DNA of 64,000 bases from Arthrobacter sp. PAMC 25486 (lineage in GTDB: Bacteria; Actinomycetota; Actinomycetes; Actinomycetales; Micrococcaceae): NCBI RefSeq assembly GCF_000785535.1, contig NZ_CP007595.1, forward strand, positions 2,626,439 through 2,690,438, given 5' to 3'. A program made the position numbers and the translations under genes. Within the stretch, counting starts at the first letter, position 1. Each line of letters opens with the position of its first letter. The notes beneath the pieces were generated by a model, which saw only the letters and a list, made by a program, of their open reading frames with translations, made no database searches and was not told the DNA's origin. Positions 27,564 to 37,452 of the stretch are shown piece after piece.

Positions 27564-28550
27564 TTAGGGGCCGAGGGGGATGTTGTCGATCAGGCGGACC
27601 GGGCCTACCTTTGCGGCAATCAGGACAAGCGCCTCACCCGTGAACGGGGTGTCCTGGCAGTTCTCCGCCCGCACTGCCAGGGTCTGCGGGTCAACCACCT
27701 CGAGATAGTCCAGCTCCACGCCCGGGGCGCTGCGCACAAGCTCTTCAGCGGAGGCGATGTCGAGGGGCTCATGGGCGTCGGCACGCCCTTTCAGCAGGCG
27801 CAGTGCGCGCGAGAGGACGAGTGCCGAGGCGCGCTCCTGTTCGGAGAGGAAGCGGTTGCGGCTGGAGGAGGCTAGCCCGTCGTCGTCGCGGACGGTGGGG
27901 ACGGCAACAATATCCACGGGGAAGTTCAGGTCGGCCACCATGGTGCGCACAAGCGCCAGCTGTTGCGCATCCTTCTGTCCAAAATAAGCCCGGTAGCCCG
28001 GGCGTCCGGCGGCATCCGGGGCGGCCAGTCCGCCGTTCGGCAGACCAACATGCAGGAGCTTGGCCACCACTGTCAAGGCCCCGTCAAAGTGTCCGGGACG
28101 TGTACCACCCTCATACAGCGCACCCAATGTCCCGGCCGTGACCCGCACCATGGGTTCCCCGTGCGGGTACATTTCCGCCGCTGTCGGGGCAAACATGAAG
28201 TCAACACCGGCCTCCTCCAGCAACGCCAGATCCGCTTCCGTGGTGCGGGGGTACCGGGCGAGATCGTTGGCGTCGCCAAATTGCAGCGGGTTGATGAACA
28301 CGCTGGCCACCACCACTGAGTTCTCCGCGACTGCCGCCCGCGCCAAAGTCCCGTGCCCATGGTGCAGTGCGCCCATGGTGGGAACCAGCCCCAGAGTGCC
28401 CGGCTGGGCAGGTGTTCCCGCCAGACCCAGGGTGCTTGGCTGGGCGGCGGCTGTAGGAGCACCCACGACGGTCTGCGCTGCCCGGGCCTGCAGCAGCAGC
28501 GACGTTTTGGCTTTCAGTTCAGCGATGGTACTGACAAGTTCAATGCTCAT
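27564..28550 (-). CDS. panC: Pantothenate synthetase PanC
   Basis: A 328-residue enzyme joining pantoate and beta-alanine with ATP. The nucleotide-binding motif is [15 protein letters not shown], and SSSRNRFL is the second signature. The pantoate site FINPLQFG is intact. Residues about 25-45 carry an extra segment with an internal repeat ([12 protein letters not shown] / TLGLVPT), so the protein is longer than typical PanC. Follows the DUF2520 gene on the same strand, as in M. tuberculosis, but panD and coaX do not follow. Confidence 0.93.
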   Translation of the reverse strand: MSIELVSTIAELKAKTSLLLQARAAQTVVGAPTAAAQPSTLGLAGTPAQPGTLGLVPTMGALHHGHGTLARAAVAENSVVVASVFINPLQFGDANDLARYPRTTEADLALLEEAGVDFMFAPTAAEMYPHGEPMVRVTAGTLGALYEGGTRPGHFDGALTVVAKLLHVGLPNGGLAAPDAAGRPGYRAYFGQKDAQQLALVRTMVADLNFPVDIVAVPTVRDDDGLASSSRNRFLSEQERASALVLSRALRLLKGRADAHEPLDIASAEELVRSAPGVELDYLEVVDPQTLAVRAENCQDTPFTGEALVLIAAKVGPVRLIDNIPLGP

Positions 28551-28628
28551 GGTCTTCTCTCTTCACTGCTTTCCTGCAACTACGGCTTTCCCTCCAACCA
28601 CACCCGCCGTCACCTGGGCGGGACAAAA

Positions 28629-29552
28629 CTAGGCGCCGGGAAGCCCGGTGCCGGGTTCGCCGTCGGGCAGCAAGGCCGCCTGAACTCCAAGATACGCCTC
28701 GGCGGACAGCAGCCGGCGCCGGGCAGCCCGGGATGCGGTTACCCCCGACATGGCCAGGTAGGCGTCGACAATGTCGCTGGCGCCGGTGTCCAGGGCGTGC
28801 TCGCGCAGGGCCGCCGCATGCGCCGCGACCGTGCCCATGTCGCCGCGGGCCACTGGGCCGGTGAGCGCCGACTCCCCCGAGGTGAGCGCATTCTCCAGGG
28901 CGGCGCGCAGCAGCGGCCCCAGCAGCTGGTTGGGCGCTTCGACGCCGATATCGCCCAGGATCTGCGCTGCCTGCGCCACGAGCGTGACCATGTGGTTTGC
29001 TGAATGCGCCAGCGCTGCGTGGTAGAGGACGCGGTCTGCCTCGGCAATCACCACGGGCTCGGCACCCATCTCCATCACGAGCGCCTGGGCGATGGGCAGC
29101 ATGGCGGGTTCAGCCGTGACACCGAAACTGGCGTCGGCCAGCCGCGCCAAATCAAGGCTCATGCCGGTAAATGTCATGGCCGGGTGCAGGGCCAGCGGAA
29201 TGCCGCCGGCAGCCTTGACGGGCGCCAAAACGCCCGTGCCAAAGCGGCCGGAGGTGTGCGCCACCAGCTGCCCCACCTGCCACGCGTTCATGGCGCCCAG
29301 GCCGGACACGAGCCCGGGCAGGGCGTCGTCGGGAACAGCCAGCAGCACCAGCTCCGAGCGCTCCACAATGTCGCCCACCTCAAGGACGGGGACGCCTGGC
29401 AGCAGCAGCTCGGCCCGTTCCTTGGAGGCTTCCGAGACTGCTGATACTCCGACGACGGTGTGCCCGGCACCGCGCAGCGCCGCCCCCAGGACGGCACCCA
29501 CCTTCCCGGCACCGATGATGCCAATGCCCAGGCGGCCCGGCTTAATCGCCAT
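28629..29552 (-). CDS. Rossmann-fold/DUF2520 oxidoreductase-like protein
   Basis: A 307-residue protein with an N-terminal NAD(P)-binding fold (IGIIGAGKVGAVLG, about 10-23) and a helical C-terminal DUF2520 domain. The arrangement resembles pyrroline-5-carboxylate or ketopantoate reductases. Constant linkage to panC in actinobacteria makes a pantothenate-pathway role attractive but unproven. Its start overlaps the stop of the upstream PH-domain gene by 11 bases. Confidence 0.8.
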   Translation of the reverse strand: MAIKPGRLGIGIIGAGKVGAVLGAALRGAGHTVVGVSAVSEASKERAELLLPGVPVLEVGDIVERSELVLLAVPDDALPGLVSGLGAMNAWQVGQLVAHTSGRFGTGVLAPVKAAGGIPLALHPAMTFTGMSLDLARLADASFGVTAEPAMLPIAQALVMEMGAEPVVIAEADRVLYHAALAHSANHMVTLVAQAAQILGDIGVEAPNQLLGPLLRAALENALTSGESALTGPVARGDMGTVAAHAAALREHALDTGASDIVDAYLAMSGVTASRAARRRLLSAEAYLGVQAALLPDGEPGTGLPGA

Positions 29553-31158
29553 GTTCGTTCTCCTTCACGGGGTGTTCGTTTGCGGGGGTCCCGGCAGGCT
29601 CGGGGGTTTCCGGCGTGGGGCTAAGAGCCCGAGGGGCCCCGGCCGAGCTTGCAAGAACGGGGAGCGATTGGGGATCAACCCGCGGATGCGGCTCGGGCGC
29701 CTCGGTGTCGTCGGGCTTCGCCAGCCACTTTTCATTGCGGTGGATGCGCCGGGCCGTGGCGGCACGGGCGGCCTGCTCATCAAAGAGCGCCATCGCGTTG
29801 GCCACCGACATGTGGTGCACCAGCGGGCGGATGGGGCCCTGTGTTGAATGCAGCTCAAAGTCAACCAGTCCCAGGGCGGCCATGAGCGGACCCTGCCGCA
29901 ACCCGAGCGACTGCGTGCGTTCATGCGGGACCACTTCCAGTCGGCGGAAGATCACGCCGTGGCGGCACAGCAGTGCGGTGTCGGTGGCGCGGAAGGCATT
30001 GTGCCGCCAGGCGAGCGGGTCGATCCAGCGGGCTGACCGCGGGGAATGGACAAAGCCGTGCGTGTTGCCGGGCCCCTTCAGCCCTGCCGCAAACACCTCA
30101 AAGGGGTTCTCCACGCCGGGGTCAGGGAACACCAGGCCCAGCACCGCCATGACCTCATCAAGGGTGCCGGCCGGCAAAATGACCGTGCGTGCACCGCCGT
30201 CGGACCCGTCGGATCCGTACCCGGCAACATTCACGCGAACCTTGTACCAGCCAAAGGGGCGCCAGATGGGGCCCTGGCTGATGCCGACCGCCTGGACCCT
30301 GCCCGGCGGAATGGTTTGCGCCCGGGTTTCCAACATGCCATAGTGCAGACGCACCCCGTCAGGAGAAACCGCCACCCGGAAGTTGAAGTCGGTGGTGATG
30401 GTCTTCCAGTAGGTGGCAAAAATGGCAATGGCGAACGGTATGCCGGCTACGAGGACGCCTGGACGCCCGGTCACCACCACCGCCACGATGGCCCCCACAA
30501 TCACCAGCAGGGTAAACACACTGGTGCCGCTCAGGAAGGCAGCGCCAATAATCCTTGCCGGTGTCAGCGCCAGGACCTGCGTTTCGGGGGCTTCCTGCAC
30601 GTGGTCTGGCGCGTCCGGATCAACACTCACCCCGGCGGCACGGGCCAGAATAGCCGCCCGCAGCCGCTTGGCCTCCGCCAGCTTAAGGAAGGACAGCTTC
30701 AAAGCCGACTTCCCGCCGTCGGCCACTTCAAATTTCAGTTCAGCCAGCCCGAAGGCGCGCGCCAGCAGAGGCTGCACCACGTCGATGGCTTGGACCCGGT
30801 CGATCCGGGCCCGGCGCTGCTGGCGAAAAATGATTCCGGAATTGATGTGCACGTGATCGTTGGTGACCTGATAGCGGGTAAAGCGCCACTGCAGGAAGAA
30901 GGCCACACCGAAAATGACGACGGCGGCCCCCACCACCACGAGCAGAATCAGCAGCTGCTTGGCGTCGGGGCCGTTGAGCGTGATCCCGTTTTCGGTGCTG
31001 GAGAACAGGGAGTCGAGGGAGTTCCGGCCAAAGATGAAGATGATGGCGGCCACGGCAACCCAGCCGCGGACCAGGGGCGACACCGGGTGGACCCTGTGCC
31101 AGGTTTCCTCGGTATCGGTGGTGAAGGCTGCGTCCTCGCCCAGCAGGTCTTCGCTCAC
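29542..31158 (-). CDS. PH-domain (bPH2/YdbT-like) membrane protein
   Basis: A 538-residue protein with hydrophobic helix pairs near residues 32-50, 70-92 and 208-250, alternating with bacterial PH (DUF304) domains. It pairs with the smaller PH protein just upstream, like YdbT with YdbS in Bacillus, where the pair affects resistance to heterologous antimicrobials. The tail after about residue 470 is Pro/Glu-rich and contains a repeat-derived SLPVLASSAGAPR segment. GTG 31158 overlaps the preceding TGA. Confidence 0.8.
   Translation of the reverse strand: MSEDLLGEDAAFTTDTEETWHRVHPVSPLVRGWVAVAAIIFIFGRNSLDSLFSSTENGITLNGPDAKQLLILLVVVGAAVVIFGVAFFLQWRFTRYQVTNDHVHINSGIIFRQQRRARIDRVQAIDVVQPLLARAFGLAELKFEVADGGKSALKLSFLKLAEAKRLRAAILARAAGVSVDPDAPDHVQEAPETQVLALTPARIIGAAFLSGTSVFTLLVIVGAIVAVVVTGRPGVLVAGIPFAIAIFATYWKTITTDFNFRVAVSPDGVRLHYGMLETRAQTIPPGRVQAVGISQGPIWRPFGWYKVRVNVAGYGSDGSDGGARTVILPAGTLDEVMAVLGLVFPDPGVENPFEVFAAGLKGPGNTHGFVHSPRSARWIDPLAWRHNAFRATDTALLCRHGVIFRRLEVVPHERTQSLGLRQGPLMAALGLVDFELHSTQGPIRPLVHHMSVANAMALFDEQAARAATARRIHRNEKWLAKPDDTEAPEPHPRVDPQSLPVLASSAGAPRALSPTPETPEPAGTPANEHPVKENEHGD
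29630..29675. repeat. Family B repeat-like sequence inside a coding tail
   Basis: CCGAGCTTGCAAGAACGGGG and flanks resemble the intergenic GAGCTTGCGAGC-type element at 53789 and 56609. Here it is read in frame as part of the disordered C-terminus of the PH-domain protein. Similarity is partial. Confidence 0.4.
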
Positions 31159-31688
31159 AGCCCGGCCAATTTTGCCTCACCGCGGGCGGACAGCTGTTCG
31201 CGCAGGCGGGCGGCTTCAGCAGCTGGCAGGCCGTTGATGAGTGCGTTGGTGCCGGGAGAGGCTGTGTGCAGGTGGATGGTGCTCAGCCCGAGCATGCGCT
31301 CCAGCGGACCCATGGTGACGTCGACGTATTGCATGCGGCCGTACGGAACCACCATGACGCGGTGGAACATGATGCCGCCGCGAATCAGCAGGTCTTCATT
31401 GCGTTCGGCATAGCCGATGGCGCGCACCTGACGGGGAATGAGGATGACCTGCCACACGATAATAACCAGCACGACGGCCGGGGCCGCCCAGGCCAGCCAG
31501 GCCGGGTAGCCGGCCCATACGCCGGTCAGGTGGAGGACCAGCGGCAGCGCGGTGGCTCCAAGGTAGATGAGGGCCCCGATTCCGGCCGAAATGTACCGGG
31601 CCGTGATCAGTTTCTCGGAAACCCGCAGGAAATTCACATCCTCCGGGTCGATGGTGCTGCGACGTTGTTCCTGCAGTGCCTTAGGCAA
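31155..31688 (-). CDS. PH-domain (bPH2/YdbS-like) membrane protein
   Basis: A small protein of 177 residues (185 if started at GTG 31712) with two membrane helices (about 35-85) followed by a single DUF304/bPH2 domain (AERNEDLLIRGGIMFHRVMV ... VPYGRMQYVDV). TTG 31688 is favoured because GGGGAGGA lies just upstream, whereas the GTG has no ribosome binding site. It overlaps the DUF3180 gene upstream and the larger PH protein downstream, so the three are probably coupled. Confidence 0.75.
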   Translation of the reverse strand: MPKALQEQRRSTIDPEDVNFLRVSEKLITARYISAGIGALIYLGATALPLVLHLTGVWAGYPAWLAWAAPAVVLVIIVWQVILIPRQVRAIGYAERNEDLLIRGGIMFHRVMVVPYGRMQYVDVTMGPLERMLGLSTIHLHTASPGTNALINGLPAAEAARLREQLSARGEAKLAGL

Positions 31689-32196
31689 ATTCTTCCTCCC
31701 CGTGGCCCTCACGTTTGGGCCGCGGTTTCACGGTTGGGTCGGTGTCCTCTGGGGGCAGTTTGCAGAACCGCTCCACAATGACGCCCACGGCCACCATGAC
31801 AAGGCCTCCGGAAAGGAGGGCAATAATCTGCCAGATCACGCCCAGCTCGGCGCGCATGGAAATCGTGGGCAGCTGGTCAACCAGGATGCCGCCATGCCAG
31901 CCAAACAACACGGCCCCGGCGTAGGCGCAGGCCTGGGCCAGCACCACGGTGCGGGCGGCCATCAGCGGGTCAAGGACCTTGTCCCGGTTTCCGTCCCGCC
32001 AGCGGCGCACCTTGAACCCGAGGATCAGGCACACAATGGCGATCAACGCCATGGTGATCAGGGAGCTCAGCGGCAAAACTGGCAGGGCCAGGCTGGCCCG
32101 GGAGGTCAGCTCCGTGGCCAGCCAACCGGCAGCCGCCAGAATAATGGCCACCGCCACCAACCATGCAGGCCTGATGGTCCGCATCGTGCTTCTCAT
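31681..32196 (-). CDS. DUF3180 membrane protein
   Basis: A 171-residue protein with four membrane helices and a charged C-terminus (KPRPKREGHGEEE). It matches the actinobacterial DUF3180 family by size, topology and place next to folK. Function unknown. The TAA lies inside the start region of the PH-domain gene, implying coupling. ATG 32196 or ATG 32184 could be the start. Confidence 0.8.
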   Translation of the reverse strand: MRSTMRTIRPAWLVAVAIILAAAGWLATELTSRASLALPVLPLSSLITMALIAIVCLILGFKVRRWRDGNRDKVLDPLMAARTVVLAQACAYAGAVLFGWHGGILVDQLPTISMRAELGVIWQIIALLSGGLVMVAVGVIVERFCKLPPEDTDPTVKPRPKREGHGEEEFA

Positions 32197-32290
32197 TGTT
32201 GCCTCATCGCGTTGCTGGGAACTACATATTTAACCGTACTGGGTTTTTTCCAGTTTGGACTTCCTGCCATGAACAGAACTTGTCCGCTGC

Positions 32291-32815
32291 CTAGGAATCC
32301 TGTTCCAGCGGAACATCCTGCACGTGGGCAATGCCTGCCATGTCATCGGCTGCGCCGGCCAATTCCGCCACCGATGCCCCCGCCAGGGTTGCCTGCGGGT
32401 CCATCAGCGACCAGGGATACAACACAAACGCCCGGAGCGCTGCACGCGGGTGCGGCAGGGTCAGTACCGGATCTTCGCTGGTGACCGAACCATAGCTGAT
32501 GATGTCAATGTCCAGCGTGCGGGCACCCCAACGCACCTCGCGCGTCCGGTGGTGCGACAGCTCAACGGCTTGGCAGTGCGCCAGCAGTTCCAGTGGTTCC
32601 AAGGTGGTGTCAATGGCGATGACCATGTTCAGGAAGTCCGGCTGCCCGAGCGGGCCGCCGATGGCCTTGGTGGCGACCACGGGTGAGACGTTGTGCAGGC
32701 GCACCTCGGGGCGGTCAACGAGATCCGCCACGGCGCTTTGCAACGTGCCTTCACGTTCCCCCAGGTTGCTGCCCAGTGCCAGGATGGCCCGCACCTGCGG
32801 GCGCGGGGCACTCAA
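32291..32815 (-). CDS. folK: Dihydropterin pyrophosphokinase FolK
   Basis: A 174-residue enzyme that pyrophosphorylates 6-hydroxymethyl-dihydropterin in folate synthesis. Signature features are LALGSNLGEREG, the RWGARTLDIDII motif with the Mg-binding aspartates, and LPHPRAALRAFVLYP. The start is TTG 32815, overlapping the folB stop (TTGA), so translation is probably coupled. Confidence 0.95.
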   Translation of the reverse strand: MSAPRPQVRAILALGSNLGEREGTLQSAVADLVDRPEVRLHNVSPVVATKAIGGPLGQPDFLNMVIAIDTTLEPLELLAHCQAVELSHHRTREVRWGARTLDIDIISYGSVTSEDPVLTLPHPRAALRAFVLYPWSLMDPQATLAGASVAELAGAADDMAGIAHVQDVPLEQDS

Positions 32816-33204
32816 CTTGCCTGCCCCAGCAACTGCTGGCGCGTCCTGAAAACCGTGATGCTGACATCGCGAAAGGGAACCTGGATGGGAGCCTTGGGTT
32901 TGTGGATCGTAACCTCGACGGCGTCGAGCACAGGGAACTGTGCAATGAGTTTCTCGGCCATCCGCACGCTGAGTGTCTCAATCAGGTCAAAGGGTTCGCC
33001 GGCGATCATGGAGACGACTACTTCGGCCACGGCACCGTAGTCTGCCGTCTTGCCCAGATCGTCAGTGGCTGCCGCTGCGCCGATGTCCAGGTGCAGCACC
33101 ACATCGGTGATGAAGGGCTGCCCGTCACACTTCTCGTGGGCAAAAACCCCGTGGTAACCAATGGCGGAAACGCCGGTGAGCTTGATGGTGTCGGGGTGCG
33201 TCAC
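32812..33204 (-). CDS. folB: Dihydroneopterin aldolase FolB
   Basis: A 130-residue enzyme that cleaves dihydroneopterin to 6-hydroxymethyl-dihydropterin. The N-terminal GYHGVFAHEK contains the conserved pterin-pocket Tyr and the Glu; the catalytic lysine is in VTIHKPKAPI. GTG 33204 overlaps the folP stop. Acts immediately before FolK in the pathway. Confidence 0.94.
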   Translation of the reverse strand: MTHPDTIKLTGVSAIGYHGVFAHEKCDGQPFITDVVLHLDIGAAAATDDLGKTADYGAVAEVVVSMIAGEPFDLIETLSVRMAEKLIAQFPVLDAVEVTIHKPKAPIQVPFRDVSITVFRTRQQLLGQAS

Positions 33205-34187
33205 TGTGCATCCTGCGCTGCCGTGGCCGCCGCGAGTGCGGATTCATTTGCCGCCTGTAGGCGGGCATCACGGTTCGCCTTGCCCTGCAGGAGGCGGGCG
33301 GCGACCTTGGCAGCGTCAAGGCTGGCCCCGACGTCGTGCACGCGGACACCCCAAACGCCCTGCGCACCGGCAAGGGCGGTGGTGGCCGAGGTTGCGTCGT
33401 CACGCTCCTTGGGCGCAGCAGCCTTCCCGGCGCTTGTCAGCAGCGAGCCGAGGAAGCGCTTGCGGGAGGTGCCCACCAGGATCTTGTTGCCCATCTCCGC
33501 CACGCGGTGCAGATTGGCCAGCAGTTCCCAGTTTTGTTCGGCGTTCTTGGAGAAGCCGATGCCCGGGTCAAGGATCAGGTTGTCCGCCTTGACCCCTGCC
33601 GCATAGAACTTCTCACGAATCTCTGACAGTTCGCGCACCACATCATCCACCACGTCGGTGTACTGGGTGAGCGAGTCCATGTGCCGCGAATCCCCACGGC
33701 TGTGCATCAGCACGTACGGCACTTGGCGCTCAGCGATCAAGGCGATCATGTCCGGATGGACGTTGGCGCCGGAGACGTCATTGATGAGCCCGGCGCCGGC
33801 ATCCAGCGCGAGTGCAGCCGTTGAGGCGTGGCGGGTGTCGACACTGACGAGTGCACCGGCCTTGGCCAGCGTGGCAATGACGGGCAGGATGCGTTCTTGC
33901 TCCTGCGCCTCGTCAACCTCCGCTGCACCCGGACGGGTGGACTCCCCGCCCACGTCGATAATGTCGGCGCCGCCGTAGAACATGCGCAGGCCATGGGCGA
34001 TGGCCGTCTCTGTGGAGTCGTACTCACCGCCGTCGCTGAAGGAGTCCGGGGTGCAGTTCAAAATTCCCATCACCACCGTGCGGTCCTTGGGCAAGGAGGC
34101 AAAAGTGGTCACTGATTTGCGGGCGCGAAGCACGGGCAGGGGCGAGGTGGCCGGGCCCGTACCGGGTGCGGCTGCGAGGGAATCCAT
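33201..34187 (-). CDS. folP: Dihydropteroate synthase FolP
   Basis: A 328-residue TIM-barrel enzyme joining dihydropterin pyrophosphate and p-aminobenzoate; the sulfonamide target. Motifs are GILNCTPDSFSDGG (loop 1), DVGGESTRPGA (loop 2), and the LVGTSRKRFLG lysine/arginine loop. The C-terminus has an Ala-rich extension beyond the barrel. It lies 11 bases after folE. Confidence 0.96.
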   Translation of the reverse strand: MDSLAAAPGTGPATSPLPVLRARKSVTTFASLPKDRTVVMGILNCTPDSFSDGGEYDSTETAIAHGLRMFYGGADIIDVGGESTRPGAAEVDEAQEQERILPVIATLAKAGALVSVDTRHASTAALALDAGAGLINDVSGANVHPDMIALIAERQVPYVLMHSRGDSRHMDSLTQYTDVVDDVVRELSEIREKFYAAGVKADNLILDPGIGFSKNAEQNWELLANLHRVAEMGNKILVGTSRKRFLGSLLTSAGKAAAPKERDDATSATTALAGAQGVWGVRVHDVGASLDAAKVAARLLQGKANRDARLQAANESALAAATAAQDAQ

Positions 34188-34198
34188 TGTGTGTAAAG

Positions 34199-34837
34199 TT
34201 ACCTTCCGAGAATCAAGCTCATGGCTTCGGCCCGGGTTGCGGGCTCGTGAAGCGAACCGCGCACCGCACTGGTGACGGTTTTGGCTCCTGGTTTACGCAC
34301 GCCACGCATGGACATGCACATGTGTTCACATTCGACGACGACGATGGCCCCGGCAGGTTTGAGGTGCTCCACGATCGCGTCGGCGATCTGGCTGGTCAAC
34401 CGTTCCTGCACCTGCGGGCGCTTGGCGAAAAGATCCACCAAGCGGGCCAGCTTGCTCAGGCCGGTAACCCTGCCGTCCACACCCGGGATGTAGCCCACGT
34501 GGGCGCTGCCATGGAATGGGACCAGGTGGTGTTCGCAGGTGGAGTAGAACGGAATGTCCTTCACCAGCACCATTTCCTGGTGGGCAATGTCGAAGGTGGT
34601 GCCCAGGATCTCGGACGGGTCCTGGTGGATGCCGGAAAAGACCTCCGCATACGCCTTGGCCACGCGCTTGGGGGTATCCAGCAGGCCGCTGCGCTCGGGG
34701 TCTTCCCCGATGGCCAGCAGGATCTCCCGCACAGCCGCCTCAATGCGGGGCAGGTCCACCGGGTATTCGTCAGCTGCGTGGGCGGCACCATTGGTGCCGC
34801 CCTGCGCGAAGTCAGGTTCGTCGTCGTAATCAGTCAC
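34199..34837 (-). CDS. folE: GTP cyclohydrolase I FolE
   Basis: A 212-residue enzyme that opens GTP to dihydroneopterin triphosphate, the first step of folate synthesis. Zinc ligands are in [10 protein letters not shown] and [13 protein letters not shown], the latter also the catalytic signature. GTG 34837; 24 bases after ftsH. With FolP, FolB and FolK the window encodes a nearly complete dihydropteroate branch. Confidence 0.96.
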   Translation of the reverse strand: MTDYDDEPDFAQGGTNGAAHAADEYPVDLPRIEAAVREILLAIGEDPERSGLLDTPKRVAKAYAEVFSGIHQDPSEILGTTFDIAHQEMVLVKDIPFYSTCEHHLVPFHGSAHVGYIPGVDGRVTGLSKLARLVDLFAKRPQVQERLTSQIADAIVEHLKPAGAIVVVECEHMCMSMRGVRKPGAKTVTSAVRGSLHEPATRAEAMSLILGR

Positions 34838-34861
34838 GGAAGTGATCCTATCGCGAGGGCG

Positions 34862-36934
34862 CTACTGGCCGGGCAGATCCGGGGCGTCACCCTTGCCCAA
34901 GTCAAGGCCGGGCACGTTGTTCGGGGCATCAACTTCCCCGTCGAGGTGGGCGCTGGCGAGCTGGTCCTGGGGCGACACGGTCGCCGGATTCGGCGCACCG
35001 GCGGCCTGCGCCTCACGGCGTTCCTTCGCCGTGATGACGGGGGGCAGCTCGGAGACGGGGCGGGAATCCTTGGACAGCCACACCTTGCGCTGGGACGGCT
35101 TGCGCAGATCGGTGAAGATCTCGGCAATCTCGGCCTGGTTCAGGGTCTCACGTTCCAGCAGTTCCAGGGCCAGGCGGTCCAGGACGTCGCGGTTCATGAT
35201 CAGCGCCTCGTAGGCGTCGTCGTGGGCCTGGTCGATGAGCTTGCGGACTTCCTCATCCACCACGGCAGCCACTGATTCGGAGTAGTCCCGATCGTGGCCG
35301 GCACTGGCGCCCAGGAATGGCTCGCCGGCGGCTGCGCCGAGCTTCACGGCACCAATGCGTTCGCTCATGCCGTACTGGGTGACCATGGCACGGGCGGTTG
35401 CCGTGGCCTTCTCAATATCGTTCGAGGCGCCGGTGGAGGGGTCGTGGAACACGATTTCCTCCGCGACACGGCCGCCCATGGCGTAGGCCATCTGGTCGAG
35501 GAGTTCGTTGCGGGTGATCGAGTACTTGTCATCCTCGGGGACCACCATGGTGTAGCCCAGGGCGCGGCCTCGGGGCAGGATGGTGATCTTGGTGACCGGG
35601 GCCGTGTTGTGCATGGCCGCGGCAACCAGGGCGTGGCCGCCCTCGTGGTAGGCGGTGATCTTGCGTTCCAGTTCCTTCATGACGCGGGTGCGCTTCTGCG
35701 GACCAGCCATGACGCGGTCAATGGATTCATCCAGTGCACGGTCGTCAATGAGCTGGGCGTTGGAACGGGCGGTCAGCAGGGCTGCCTCGTTCAGGACGTT
35801 GGCCAGGTCGGCACCCGTGTAACCGGGCGTCTTCTTGGCGACGGCGTTCAGGTCAACGCCGGGCGCCATGGGCTTGCCCTTGGAGTGCACCCGCAGGATC
35901 TGTTCGCGGCCCAGGCGGTCGGGGGCTTCAACGGGGATCTGGCGGTCAAAGCGGCCCGGACGCAGCAGTGCGGGGTCCAGGACGTCGGGGCGGTTGGTGG
36001 CGGCGATCAGGATGACATTGGTCTTGACGTCAAAACCATCCATTTCCACGAGCAGCTGGTTGAGGGTCTGCTCGCGTTCATCGTTTCCGCCGCCGATGCC
36101 GGCACCACGGTGACGGCCAACGGCGTCGATCTCGTCAACGAAAATGATGGCCGGGGAGTTGGCCTTGGCCTGCTCGAAGAGGTCGCGGACACGGGAGGCA
36201 CCCACGCCGACAAACATTTCCACAAAGTCAGAGCCGGAGATGGAGTAAAAGGGTACGCCTGCCTCGCCGGCAACGGCACGGGCCAGCAGGGTCTTGCCGG
36301 TTCCGGGAGGACCGTACAGCAGTACGCCCTTGGGGATCTTGGCACCTACTGCGGTGAACTTGTCCGGGTTCTGCAGGAAGTCCTTGATCTCGTGCAGCTC
36401 CTCGACGGCCTCATCCGCGCCGGCGACGTCGCCGAACGTGACCTGGGGGTGGTCCTTGGTGAGCAGCTTGGCCTTGGACTTGCCGAACTGCATGACCTTG
36501 TTGCCGCCGCCCTGCATGCGGGAGAACAGGAACCAGAAGATCAGGCCGATCAAGACGAAGGGGATCAGCAGGGAGAGCATGCTGGACCAGAAGTTGTTCG
36601 TTGCGGGCTGGTCGTCGAAGGACTTCAACTTGGCGTTGTCAATGGCGTCAACCATGGTGGTTGCGCGGTAGCTGCCGTAGTAGAACTGGACGTTCTTGCC
36701 CTGGTCCTTGCCGGCCTCGTTGACGAAGTTGTCCTTGAGGACCATGTCCACACGGCCCTCGGAACCAAAGACCTTGACCGAGACAGCCTTGTCAGTGTTG
36801 AGCAGGTTCAAGGCTTCGGAGGTGCCGATGCGGCTCTGGCCGGTGCCTGTCAGGGTGAAGAGTGCAGCACTAATGAGCACCACCACCACAATGATCCAGA
36901 CAAATGGACCCTTGAAGAGTTTCTTAACTTTCAT
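34862..36934 (-). CDS. ftsH: Membrane AAA+ zinc protease FtsH
   Basis: A 690-residue protease that degrades membrane and regulatory proteins. Two membrane helices (about 11-27 and 110-130) flank an external domain. The AAA domain has Walker A GPPGTGKT (about 209) and Walker B IIFVDEID, plus the arginine-finger region. The zinc site is HEGGH. Start is ATG 36934. The 518-base upstream gap holds repeats and presumably its promoter. Heads the ftsH-folEPBK block. Confidence 0.97.
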   Translation of the reverse strand: MKVKKLFKGPFVWIIVVVVLISAALFTLTGTGQSRIGTSEALNLLNTDKAVSVKVFGSEGRVDMVLKDNFVNEAGKDQGKNVQFYYGSYRATTMVDAIDNAKLKSFDDQPATNNFWSSMLSLLIPFVLIGLIFWFLFSRMQGGGNKVMQFGKSKAKLLTKDHPQVTFGDVAGADEAVEELHEIKDFLQNPDKFTAVGAKIPKGVLLYGPPGTGKTLLARAVAGEAGVPFYSISGSDFVEMFVGVGASRVRDLFEQAKANSPAIIFVDEIDAVGRHRGAGIGGGNDEREQTLNQLLVEMDGFDVKTNVILIAATNRPDVLDPALLRPGRFDRQIPVEAPDRLGREQILRVHSKGKPMAPGVDLNAVAKKTPGYTGADLANVLNEAALLTARSNAQLIDDRALDESIDRVMAGPQKRTRVMKELERKITAYHEGGHALVAAAMHNTAPVTKITILPRGRALGYTMVVPEDDKYSITRNELLDQMAYAMGGRVAEEIVFHDPSTGASNDIEKATATARAMVTQYGMSERIGAVKLGAAAGEPFLGASAGHDRDYSESVAAVVDEEVRKLIDQAHDDAYEALIMNRDVLDRLALELLERETLNQAEIAEIFTDLRKPSQRKVWLSKDSRPVSELPPVITAKERREAQAAGAPNPATVSPQDQLASAHLDGEVDAPNNVPGLDLGKGDAPDLPGQ

Positions 36935-37162
36935 GTGTTCGAGGCTAGGCCTCGTCCCTCCCGCTCAACCAATTCATGCTCGTCCAGGACGCACGCGATA
37001 CGTCCCCCGGTAATAGCTTTACACCGTTCGCTCTTGTACACGTACAGCAAGTGCCGTTAGTTCCCTGAGGGCATAACGATTCGTCCGTTTCTGCCATTAT
37101 TGACCGCCCCGTGAACTGATGGCCAGACCGCGTTGAGCCGCGCTGCGCCGCGCCGAACGTAG

Positions 37163-37260
37163 GTCCAGCCCGCGAGAAGTGGGAAGTTGCACCCTTCTCG
37201 CGGGTTGGACGCACCTTCGGCGAATCAGCCCAGTCTCAGTGCGGGCTGGACCCATTCTCG
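37163..37260. repeat. Family C repeats and hairpin upstream of ftsH
   Basis: GCGGGCTGGACCCATTCTCG (37241-37260) is the reverse complement of the 20-bp unit seen three times near pstS. Next to it, arms 37163-37179 and 37194-37210 form a hairpin (16 of 17 pairs) built from the related words CCCGCGAGAAG and GTCCA. Flanking sequence such as CACCTTCGGCGAA also resembles the pstS/FUSC gap. Confidence 0.6.
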
Positions 37261-37289
37261 ACGCGTGTCCGGACCTGCCCGGCCCGCAT

Positions 37290-37327
37290 TAACGACTGTG
37301 GCACCCAAATAACGACTGTGGCACCCA
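37290..37327. repeat. 20-bp-period direct repeat
   Basis: TAACGACTGTGGCACCCA occurs at 37290 and again at 37310, giving a two-copy tandem repeat with a 20-base period. It looks like a slippage duplication. Confidence 0.7.
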
Positions 37328-37363
37328 CTTTTGGCAGCTCCCGACGCCGCGTCGAACAAAAAA

Positions 37364-37421
37364 GACGGCGTTTGCGTAAAAAGCCGGCCGTAGACGGGTG
37401 TCTTTTTACGCAAACGCCGTC
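37364..37421 (-). terminator. Intrinsic terminator of hpt
   Basis: Perfect 20-bp arms (37402-37421 and 37364-37383) with an 18-base loop. On the minus strand the second arm is followed directly by six T. It starts 32 bases after the hpt stop. Confidence 0.9.
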
Positions 37422-37452
37422 CGAAGCGCAGTACGGTTGCGGTGCGCGCGCT

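Larger units (their letters stand above)
36935..37452. other. Intergenic region upstream of ftsH, repeat-rich, no gene
   Basis: Contains, from hpt towards ftsH, the hpt terminator (37364-37421), a 20-bp direct repeat (37290-37327), a 20-bp family C unit (37241-37260) and a 17-bp-arm hairpin (37163-37210). The rest to 36935 shows no recognisable gene and presumably holds the ftsH promoter. Open frames here lack start sites or family resemblance. Confidence 0.6.

Noticed and set aside
35294..37060. 588-codon plus-strand open frame
   Set aside because: Antisense to ftsH and running into its upstream region; composition is typical of a reverse-complement shadow.
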